A DNA stretch of 64,000 bases from Amoebophrya sp. A120 (lineage: Eukaryota > Sar > Dinophyceae > Syndiniales > Amoebophryaceae). Both the position numbers and the translations under genes were made by a program. Within the stretch, counting starts at the first letter, position 1. Each line of letters opens with the position of its first letter. Of the stretch, positions 55,261 to 64,000 are shown piece by piece. The stretch spans positions 1,054,001 through 1,118,000 of the forward strand of contig CAJINV010000020.1 in assembly GCA_905178155.1 (NCBI GenBank). The letters run 5' to 3'. The notes beneath the pieces were generated by a model. The model searched no databases. It worked only from the letters and a program-made list of their open reading frames with translations, and was not told the origin of the DNA.

Positions 55261-56190
55261 CTATATTGCAACGAACTGTAAGTGAGTTCCAGTTGTACCG
55301 AATTTCTTCTGAAACATTTCCTTGGGCACGTTCAGCTGCTTTGGGTCCAGCAAGGTCGCTTTGCTGGCGATTGCGTAGTAGTGCGTGTCGATCAGTTGCT
55401 TCTGGTCAATTTCTATCCTGTGCAAAGGCATCGTACTCGTATTTTGATCATGCATTACAAATCATGTTCTTAAGGCAAATTAGCATTACAAATTTTATTT
55501 CTCACGCTGAGGAAATTTGTAATGCATTTATACGAGTACGATACTTTTGCACTGCATAATTTCGCGGCCCGAAATCATGCCCTCCTGCAGAATCTGCAAT
55601 CCCCGGGCCCGCATCTCCGCGGCGACCGCTTTCCGGGCGCCCGCCGTTTGCGCATGCGGCTTCAGAAAAACGAGGGCCTCGTTTTTGACTTCTTCTAAGT
55701 TCCGGGCGGGGGCGAAGGGGAAGAGGATGAGGGTGAGCGCGACCGAAGCCGCCCCGGCAGCGCCAAGCAGCACAGGGGTACCAAAGTCGGCGCCTGCGCT
55801 GGTGAACCGGAAATTTTGGTCGCCATTCGAAGAGGACTTCCAGGAACTTCTGCCGCTTTGGTTGTTGTTGTAAAAACGGCCTTGATTTTGATTCTCCTCT
55901 CCTGCTCGCCGTGCAGCACCCGAAGTAGAAAGAGTGCGAGTGCTGGTATAACTAGTTGCAGTGGCGTTTTTTCTAGCTCCTTCACCACTGCAAGCCCTGA
56001 AAAATATTGATGACGGTCTTGTTCCCAAAAAAGAGGTCGTGGCGACGGTCCGTCGTGTAGTCGCTTGATGGTGCGTGATGTTTCTATTTGCACCTGCAAA
56101 CAGCGTTCTCGTCGAGAGGTGGAAGCTTGTATAATTCCCAAGCCTCATCTTCGACCCCGGGGGGACCGAAGCGGCCAGGTTTATCGGCAT
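55261..56190 (-). CDS. small single-span membrane protein, possibly mitochondrial (259 aa)
   Basis: Exons (minus): 56190-55559 and 55408-55261; 260 codons with the stop. The N-terminal ~110 residues are rich in Arg, Ser, Thr and Ala and poor in acids (STRTLFAGANRNI, TRRTVATTSFLGTRP), like a mitochondrial targeting sequence. One membrane span lies at about residues 140-160 (VLLGAAGAASVALTLILF). The C-terminal ~95 residues look globular and helical (EEVKNEALVFLKPHAQ, RGLQILQEGMISGREID, HYYAIASKATLLDPKQL). I do not recognise the family. Its stop is 68 bp from the start of the next gene downstream. One family F introner interrupts it. Confidence 0.6.
55414..55558. mobile_element. family F introner, 145 bp (small membrane protein gene)
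   Basis: Starts TATCCTGTGCAAAGGCATCG, ends as the complement of TATGCAGTGCAAAAGTATCG. Direct repeat ATTTC at 55409-55413 and 55559-55563. The join reads GREIDQKQL. Confidence 0.92.
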
Positions 56191-59100
56191 CGTCGTGGTT
56201 GTCCTGCGCTTGTGGTAATAGATTTTTATGTGGGTGATGTGATGTCTCCTGCTCTATTGAAATGGCTGCGAACAAGATTTATTTTCCACATAAAACTTTT
56301 CTCCCTCAAGGTCAAGGCGCATCAAGGTGCGCAACGCTCATTTGCATTTCCAACATTTGCATTATGGGTTCATCGGATTGCTGTACCCAGACGAAACCAC
56401 ATCCACAGAACGAAGAACATTTTTGAGGTATGCGTATGCCTCGTGTGGAGGTGCTGGATTGCCACAAGAACTTAGGTACTTCCTCTCTCGTGCGCACGCC
56501 GGGGGCTTCCTTGCGCGCGCGCGCACGCTCGGCTGCGTGAGCAGATGAGCTCTCCTGCACTCGTTTATTTTCGAATAAACGCAATACTTTACATTAGCAC
56601 TTGACATGTGTTCGTATTTTATGGGCATATTGTTCGTGTTCTTCAGCGCTTTATTTCTTCTTCTGGTTTATCTTTCAGCATGAACATGATCATGGCCCCT
56701 GTAAGCATAAATATGATTGCTGGCACAACCTAACCACGACCAATTCAGGCTGTCTGAGCCTGTTATTCCTCTTTTGCTCGTTGCTGATCCTGCTTTTGCT
56801 CCTTGTAATTGCGAGTTTGAATTCTCAAGCAGGTGTTTCGCTTTCGCTACATCATTTTAGTTCGCCGCGATTGACGAGACCATCCTCTTCGCAAAAATAT
56901 CAACAACGACCACGACTGTCGCCACTACAGCTTCGCATTGAAGCAGGCTTTGCTTTAATCTTGTTTGTTTTTCCGATATTAATCGTTTCTCTCCACTTAC
57001 AGCGGAATGCAGTAAGAGAGGAGCAAGCCAGTAGTGGTTGCTGAAATGAATGCAGAGCAGATAGGTCATGTTTTAATGATGTTGCAAAAGTAAGCCTGAT
57101 AAACTCAGAAGTGACTGTGGCACATCTTCGAAATCGTACATAGAGTTGTGGTGGTGAGTGGTTTTCTTTTTTTGGTGTTGACTATCTTCATGATGGCTGG
57201 TGGTGAGGCGTAATAGCGCTCTTGTATATTTCCATGTTGCGGCTGGTAGTTGTGGCTACTTTGAGTTTATTTGATTGTGAAGGCCCATACGATCATCGAT
57301 CGCGTCTGAATGAAGAACTCAGTATGCACATGCGGTTCTGACATATTCGAAATACATGCGGCCCACTTTGCTTCGCCAGGCAACATAAGTTTCGCGCAAT
57401 AGGATCTATAATGCGAGACTAGTTTTCGACGTCTGTAAGCTTGTCATTGTCAGTGTGTCGATCGCCATCCTCGCGCACAACCAGCTGAATTTCCACAATG
57501 AATATTGACATCAACTACAGAGCAAGCATATTCGCTCGACCTATTTACAGTGGGGAAGTAACTTTCCAACCATCGTTGAGAAAGACCTTACAAAACGGAT
57601 CCGCAGCAACGAATCGAGGTCTTTCCCACGTCAATGGTGGAGTGGATGTTGGCGCACTACGATCTACGTACTTATTTGGAAAGTTCGTGTTGTATGGAGA
57701 AATTGCAATATATCAAAAAAAAAGTTCTACTCGGACGACGCAGTCGCGTACCAGTGTAACATAAACGGTCAAGCTACAACGTCTGTTGACCTTGTGGCCC
57801 AGAAGTCACTGCACTTCACCGCGAGTAGTTGCTGGCTTACTGTCTGCTCTTGGTCCTGGTTGCAAGCTTTCTGCGCTCGCGCTCGGCGAGTAACTGCGGC
57901 AAGGTTGTTGATGTCTAGGAGATACAGGCTTTACTTTCGCAGCACCTGCACTATTAGATGAAATAGAATTCGAAACTAAGGTAACTACCACCAGATAATC
58001 AAAATTATCATGGCTGCTCTCGTCCTCCGGAGAGTGAGATGATTTGTTTCTGAACTATCTAATACTAATTTGCGAACTTGTTTGTCCACGGCGCAATTTC
58101 GAGGAGGGGGGCGTCGCGTTAAGTCTAAGTGCCCGTGGTCAATTTAAATTTTCCACCGAAGTAATAAACTCAAGCTCTATAGCTTCACCTGCGACAGCAC
58201 GAGTAGGTACTCCTGCTGCCTTGAGCACGTCATGCTTTTGCTTGGGCTGCCACTTGGTTCGGATGGTAAAAAATAAGAAACTGCTGGCTGCCAATAGATA
58301 GTGAGATACTCATACTATGTGGGAGTAAAAGTGCACTACTTCCAAAGTAAGTCTCAGATATGGATGGTTTGTTCTACACGGCCACTTACCACCGTCGCAC
58401 AAGTTGAGACCTTGGCGCACGGGTTTCCGTCTGAGTCTGAGTACGAGCCATTCTTTTCCACGTGTAATACTGGTCGAGCTTGTTGTGCTTACGTTAATAT
58501 TCTTCGAGGTTTAAAAATCTCGTGTTGGTGTTTAGCGTTACCACCGGCGTCGCACAAGTCGAGACCTTGGCAGACGCGTTTATTCAGTCGAGTGCGACGA
58601 GTCTGGGTGAGTTTTTTCCACTGATGTGGAAGTCGCATTTAATGTTAGGTGTGAGAAATGCATGCGAACAGAGGTGAAGTCATCAGTAACTGGCACAAAC
58701 AAAAATATTCATTTTCATTGTTTCATCACTCGGGGACGGCAACACCTCCACGATAGTCCATACCTTCTTATTCCACGCAGGGAGGTGTTATTTTCCATAG
58801 TAAGTACCTGTACCAAATGTTCATGTTGAACGGCGCCAGTCGTGACTGATGATGACTCTCTAGATTGTAAAAGTTTTGTGGATCTATTCGCAAGCTTTTT
58901 CTAGTTTCAATAAAAGGCGGAGGCTGGTGAAAATGAAAATGGCGCCTGAAGGGATGTTAATGTCAGGGGTGTTGAAGTAAGATACGTAGCTCAATTGTTA
59001 TTGCTATTGATTGTAGGTCAGCGTCAATCACCAGGAGGTAGAGATAGAGCTGACTACTTGAAGGCACAGGTCAAAGACCTGTGATGCATTCTGTGCGTTC

Positions 59101-59997
59101 CAGAAATAATTAGGAACATGATTATACGCAGAGCCAGCGGGGCATTCTTGTTTTGCACGTTCGAACGTGGCGTTTCGCACGTTCGAACCTGCCATGAAGC
59201 CAGATCATCCACATGCTGAGCACTTGCTCTTGCACATGCATCAAATAAGATCATACATAATTTTAGTACAGATATATTCATTGCTACATTAGTGGCGACT
59301 TTCCGGTCAAGATACGAAAAAAGTAAGCGCTGCTCAAACATAAACTTGATAATGTCGATAAAGATCACATCACAAGTGGCGTGCCTCCATCCTGATCTGA
59401 CAAACTGAAGACCACAACAAAAGGAGAAGGGCCACGACAATTTGTAATTTATTTTACAAGTAAGTAGCTTTGAATGAGTAAAAAGAGAAGTCAGCTAGTT
59501 TTAGCTGTGCTACTCTGTGTGAGTGTGTGCGTATCATGCTTTAGCGTGTCTGTCTCATGCCTTTCGTTTTACCGTCGAAAGCTTTTAGATAAAATGATTA
59601 GGCAATAAATGAAGAAATACAGCTACTTAGTCCATACGGAAATGTCTTTGTCCTATGAGCATCACAGCTGTTTTTCTTTTTTGTCGTGTTTGAACATCTT
59701 AGTGCAACGTGCACTATTCATTGCGGGGGAGCTGCAGCTGCTTCTCCTAGTATTGCAAGAAATTTCTTATCGCTTCAGTGTGTGTTTTTAACGAAAAAGA
59801 CTACAAAGTGAAAGATGGGATCGCTGTTGAGTGCCTGCTTTTGTTTTTTGGTGTTAGTTTCACTTTCAGAAAGAGAAAATGTGAATCGAAAATAGAAAAA
59901 GAAAAAGCGGCTAACTGTTACTTCATTTACTTGATACATTTTTATTGTGGTGCATAGACAAAACTCAAACAAATGTATGATCGCGCAATCATGATCA
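56191..59997. other. large region without a firm gene
   Basis: About 3.8 kb. Plus ORF 56601-57044 (147 codons) has two hydrophobic stretches (FLFCSLLILLLLLVIAS; FALILFVFPILIVSL) and might be a small membrane protein, but the composition also fits T-rich chance sequence. The duplicated segment at 58386-58572 is listed separately. Nothing else was recognised. Confidence 0.35.
58386..58572 (+). repeat. duplicated coding-like unit (TTxVAQVETLA), spacing about 153 bp
   Basis: ACCACCGTCGCACAAGTTGA at 58388 and ACCACCGGCGTCGCACAAGT at 58541 both continue to GAGACCTTGGC. The plus strand reads TTVAQVETLAHGF and TTGVAQVETLADAF; the third-base T/C difference in the Val codon keeps the protein. The two copies are in different frames across the spacer, so an intron would be needed. 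This may be two exons of an unrecognised plus-strand gene or a relic. Confidence 0.5.
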
Positions 59998-62331
59998 TTA
60001 GAAATGGTTCACGCTTGGTCCTCTTCCCGCACCTCCTCGAAGCTCACCGTCACCACTCGAAGGAGAGCTCCCCCTCCTCACAACTTTCCCAAGATGAACT
60101 GCTGGTCGCTGGCCTGCGTTGTCGCTACTGGCTCCATCCGTGTCCATCGTACTTCCGTCCTCGCAGTCGTCTTTCTCATTATCCGACTCTGAGTCGGGTG
60201 CTCCTTCTGGCCGGGGGTCCTCTTCCGAGATCTTGTAGAGTGCGCCCCTGGAAATAACTGGTGGCGGATGTTGATGAAGCGAGCCAAAATCAAATTCGAT
60301 CGTCTTACGCCGCCGGGGCTTGCGAGAGGACGAACAAGGATCGACTTCGCGCTCAGTTCTCTCTTGTTCAGCTGCTTCCTGTAGGTCAGATTCTCTTCCT
60401 ACTTCTGGCGCTGCTGGAACAGTAGCAGTACTTACGCCAGCTCCTTCCCCCCTCGTACTTGCTCCGTTGTCGTTGTCCCCGAGATGCAGTTGCTGGATGA
60501 ATTGTTGGCTAAGCGTACCAAGCGATGTGTTGTAGTGGTGCGCCGGATTGAAACCGAGCACTTCGAGTTCAAACATATCTCTGCTGCTGCGATTCAACGC
60601 CAAGCCGTCTGCATCCTCTGCATCGCGGTCTCGTGACAGGAGGAGCTCATATGGACGACCAGTCGTACCTGTATCCGTATCCGAATCGATCTCGTCTCCA
60701 CCTTGAAGACTGGCACTTTCCGAAGGATTTTCGACATCGTCTTCGTGGTCCTCCGAAGGCAATGATCGGGGCTGCAGCGACAGGTGCAGCAGCTCGCTCT
60801 CCTCTTGTTCGCCCCCTTCGGGCACTGGCGGAAGTGGGGGCGTTCGCGGAGGCGACAGCGTCGGCGGGACGCCAATAGCTAGTGTCGCCCCTCGAGGAGG
60901 AGGTCCTACCCCAGCAGCAGGATTGATCATGCTCGAAAAAGTCATACCAGTGCGACTGCCACTTGATGCAGTATTAGGACTTGCTGTTGCTCCGCCCACA
61001 TTTGCATAACTCGGTGCGAGTGCAGTGTGATCTCTACTTTGGTGGCTGTTGCGACCAGAGCCGAACTTTGGCGTTATCCGCTCGCTGAGCGGTTCAAAGG
61101 CCGCGTCCTCGCGCCCTACCTCCTGCTCTTGCTGCTTTGCCTGCAAGTAGAACATGTTTTCAGCATCAGGCCCAGATTCTGCAGCACCATTTTTCCTGTA
61201 CGCGACCGGGGGAATAAGAGGACCACTAGGAGCTGTCTTCGCTTCCGCAAGACTTCTGCTGTAGCGTGTTGCAATTGTTTCGCCCGGAGCGGCACTAGTA
61301 GGCGACGCTGCTGCTGCTCCGCCTGGTGGTGATCCTAGCCGAAGTTCTTGCTGATGTTGTGTCACGAGGTTTGCCGTGCTGCCGGTCTGGGGACCGCCAC
61401 ACTGCCGCGAGAGAAACCCCGACGTAGAAGCTGGCTCTTGACTACAGGACTTCGACCCTGGAACCTGATCTTCATCCGCCGCGGTTCGCATCATCTGTGG
61501 TGGGGGTTCTACCACCGTATTGCTGATGCTGGTAATCTTCGCGGAAGGTTGCAAGAACCACGTCGGCCCTATATTTTGGAACATCGCCGGGGGCAAGAAT
61601 CCGCCGGACGATCCTATTGGACTCGCTGCAGAATCTTCCAGCAAATCTGGAGGCGAGGATGTCAGGGACCACGACGCGAAGTGGTCATGATGTCCATGCC
61701 CGTCTACTTCCGAGTACGCCCGCGACTGATGTGACGAAGCAGATGGTCCGCCGGCTGTAGTTGCTGCAGATAACACTGGGGACGAGCCAGAGCCTGCTCC
61801 GGCGCCTACAGGCGTGGCCGTTCCACTGGAAGTAGAGGTGCCGCCTCGCATCATTTTTTCCAGAGCTTGGAGGTGTTGGCCTTGTTGGTTCTTGTATACG
61901 ACAACGACAGGGGTAGACGCGGGCCTGGTGTCGAAGTGATCAACTCTGGAAGTAGTGGTAAAAGCAGCTGCAGCTGCACTTCTTGTCGTAGTCCTACTTG
62001 GCACTACCACTTGTTCCGCGAATGCGATTGCAAGTTCGTGTGGATGCTCCTCGTCCTCGACGTCGCTTGCCTCGCTTGGGGGCGAACCCGGGGGAGCCTG
62101 CGGTACACCATGGTGGAAATGGCCACGCTGGTGAATCACTTTCACCGCACCCGCACCTGCGACCAAAAAGGGTCTCCGATGCGGCCCACGACCCCCGGCC
62201 AGCGCGGACAGAAATACTAGGTGCTGCATCAGTAGCCACACGTAGCACGTCGGCTTGATTTTTCTTCGGACGGTGGTACTTGAGGGAAAGTAGAGCGCCC
62301 GTGGAGATTCAGGCTTCATTTTCTTCCGCAA
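59998..62331 (-). CDS. membrane-anchored low-complexity protein (777 aa)
   Basis: Single exon from ATG at 62331 to TGA at 59998. Residues ~25-45 are hydrophobic (CYVWLLMQHLVFLSALAGG) after a basic start, a signal peptide or anchor. The body is rich in Ser, Gly, Ala, Pro, Thr and Glu. Conserved-looking pieces are FELEVLGFNPAHHYNTSL, SQQFIQQLHLGDND, and RRRKTIEFDFGSLHQ followed by SRGALYKISEEDP; the Arg-rich site could be a phosphorylation or nuclear motif. The tail is acidic, then basic. I cannot assign a family. No introner is present. Confidence 0.6.
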   Translation of the reverse strand: MRKKMKPESPRALYFPSSTTVRRKIKPTCYVWLLMQHLVFLSALAGGRGPHRRPFLVAGAGAVKVIHQRGHFHHGVPQAPPGSPPSEASDVEDEEHPHELAIAFAEQVVVPSRTTTRSAAAAAFTTTSRVDHFDTRPASTPVVVVYKNQQGQHLQALEKMMRGGTSTSSGTATPVGAGAGSGSSPVLSAATTAGGPSASSHQSRAYSEVDGHGHHDHFASWSLTSSPPDLLEDSAASPIGSSGGFLPPAMFQNIGPTWFLQPSAKITSISNTVVEPPPQMMRTAADEDQVPGSKSCSQEPASTSGFLSRQCGGPQTGSTANLVTQHQQELRLGSPPGGAAAASPTSAAPGETIATRYSRSLAEAKTAPSGPLIPPVAYRKNGAAESGPDAENMFYLQAKQQEQEVGREDAAFEPLSERITPKFGSGRNSHQSRDHTALAPSYANVGGATASPNTASSGSRTGMTFSSMINPAAGVGPPPRGATLAIGVPPTLSPPRTPPLPPVPEGGEQEESELLHLSLQPRSLPSEDHEDDVENPSESASLQGGDEIDSDTDTGTTGRPYELLLSRDRDAEDADGLALNRSSRDMFELEVLGFNPAHHYNTSLGTLSQQFIQQLHLGDNDNGASTRGEGAGVSTATVPAAPEVGRESDLQEAAEQERTEREVDPCSSSRKPRRRKTIEFDFGSLHQHPPPVISRGALYKISEEDPRPEGAPDSESDNEKDDCEDGSTMDTDGASSDNAGQRPAVHLGKVVRRGSSPSSGDGELRGGAGRGPSVNHF

Positions 62332-64000
62332 ACTCCTAAAACCTAATCAGCTAGTAGCACGACGTGCGTCGAAGTCAAGTTGCCAAAATTGTGAAAGGTG
62401 CGGGACAAGAGGAAAATCCTGCTCAGCTCCGTCTCCGTGCGAAAAAAATATAAAGCGTATTGATATAGTTCGGTAGATAGTGGAGTTGATGGTCGCTAAA
62501 ATTTTATTGGTTGCCGTCAAAAAGCGACGGGTTTTTGATACACGTAGAGGTAGATGGCTTCAGCTTCATTAAGTCGTGGTCGTGAAAGTCGTGCTCCAAT
62601 CGTGTTTCTTGCGTTCGCTTTTCATCGAAGTGGAGTTGAGATTGTTTGGCCATAAGGACGATGAGCATCGTGGTGTTGAAAGCAATAGAAAGGGAGTGAC
62701 GCGCCGGCTCCTTCTTCTCTTTCGCTTATTTTTTCACCACGCTTAATATCATATCTGCTTGATGTCGTAGTGGTACGTGGCCTGTCTGCGGTCTTTATCT
62801 TTTTGGTGTCGTGTAGGTCGCTTTGGACGGACGGCGTCGCTTTGGACGGCTCGCGTTTCGTGTCGTACCACTTTTGACGTTGTAGAAGCCCCGATTGATG
62901 ACCGTTCTCCTCGTCGCCCCGTTGTCTACGTCTAAGTTCAATAATTTGGATTCCTTTTCCTGGGTCGGGTGCTAGTTGTTGTAGCGCTTTGATCTATATG
63001 CTGACACTACTAGTGGTATGCCACTATGTTGATGGCCCGCCTCGAAGTTTGCCTGCAGCTTTACGTAGAGCCTCAGCAGCAGTTGTAGCGCTAGGGCTAC
63101 GGCTAGCGCGTGTGAGTAATAATTCAGTTTACAACAGCACTCTATGTTGACTTTGTTTATCTGCACGGTCAACAACAGCAACGGCTACTCCTCACCCCAT
63201 CGGCAAGCGAGTGAGATAGTACTGAAATTCTTTTATCGACGCTTTTTTTCTGGTTCTACGCTATACAACTTTGTTTAAGTCATCTAGTTCGAAAGAGTCG
63301 TAAGTTGTCACCGTGAAGTAGATCGCTTCAGATGTAAATCATGACGATTGAAGAAAATAGAAGTCCTTGTACTTGTTTCACCGATCGAGAGGAGATCTTG
63401 AGAAGTTTTGGACTGATGTTGATGGATCGACAACTCAATGATTGGATGAAGTTGTAAAAAAGTAGGCATGTTGCGGTTGGTGCAACGCTCCCACACTTTT
63501 TCCGTTCCCATACAGCAGCTGTGGGAGCCGGATGCACATACAACCAGGAGCAAAACATGAAGAAGAAAATAGCGGTCGAGTAGACAGATCTTTGGAAGCC
63601 TTCTTTGTACAACAACCATTTCAGGCATTGTACCGGGCTGGTAATAACTAATATGAGACCGTGGTCGTCCTTATGCTCATCAACATCCTTCTTGTATGTA
63701 AGTACTTAAACAACCACCACCAACGGATCTTCAGGACTCTTATCGGAGCTGTCATCTTCAACAAGGCACGGCATCAATCTGCGGGTCCGTCAAGATCACA
63801 TGAATTGATGTCGGAAGCAAGCCGATTCCCATTCCTAAGATCTCCATCACGACGGCCAATAATATAGCACCTTCAACAACTGAACAGGATCGTAATTGTT
63901 GGCGCATTGAAATTGCAGGTGATTGCAGACTAAGACTTCTACTTATTGCATTGATTCATGCCCACTAGCATAGATCTTGAGCTGTGTATGTTGATCCACC
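62332..64000. other. intergenic, right end of window
   Basis: 5' flank of the 777-aa gene to the window edge. It is AT-rich with short ORFs only (for example minus 63308-63628). CGCTTTGGACGG occurs twice near 62820-62850. No gene supported. Confidence 0.4.

Overview
This is nuclear DNA of a protist. Genes are broken by introns, coding regions are dense and rich in Ser, Gly and Ala runs, there are no bacterial operons or Shine-Dalgarno sites, and every gene that can be modelled with confidence lies on the minus strand, in one unidirectional array over about 62 kb. The hallmark is a set of short inserts inside genes. Each has terminal inverted repeats and 5-bp direct repeats at its edges, and removing the insert plus one direct repeat restores the reading frame. 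This matches introners (mobile introns), and the combination of inverted repeats, direct repeats and non-GT-AG boundaries is best known from syndinian dinoflagellates such as Amoebophrya. The organism call is an inference.

Layout, left to right, all minus strand: a secreted low-complexity protein running off the left edge (1-3046); an unrecognised 563-aa protein (3582-5273); an S9 prolyl-oligopeptidase-type peptidase (6218-10859); the first copy of a duplicated two-block gene (11583-14978); a secreted RING-H2 protein (16913-18134); the second copy of the two-block gene (19329-22199); a His-rich, possibly Ca-binding protein (22944-24493). The region 24.5-36.4 kb is gene-poor and repeat-rich. 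It holds two introners outside genes, an 839-bp element with inverted ends and a target duplication, a tyrosine-recombinase fragment between direct repeats, and one coiled-coil membrane protein (30787-34306). Then come an RRM plus LOTUS RNA-binding protein (36452-41509), an RCC1-repeat protein (42177-44863), a 1,380-aa ankyrin protein cut by eight introners (45902-52371), an NDP-kinase-like protein (53693-55192), a small membrane protein that may be mitochondrial (55261-56190) and a 777-aa low-complexity membrane-anchored protein (59998-62331).

I sorted the inserts by their inverted ends into families A to H (A has seven copies, F five, B four, E and H three each, C two, D and G one). 21 copies have perfect 5-bp direct repeats and three more match at four of five bases. 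When one repeat copy is kept at each insert, the joined exons of nine of the ten insert-bearing genes total an exact multiple of three; in the tenth, the S9 peptidase, two junctions could only be placed by reading frame. A few ordinary GT-AG introns sit beside the inserts in the same genes. Copies of one family occur in both orientations inside genes of one orientation, so removal does not seem to depend on element strand. Two copies lie outside coding sequence, and a related uninterrupted sequence about 2.6 kb away matches the empty site of one of them. No tRNA, rRNA or CRISPR was found.
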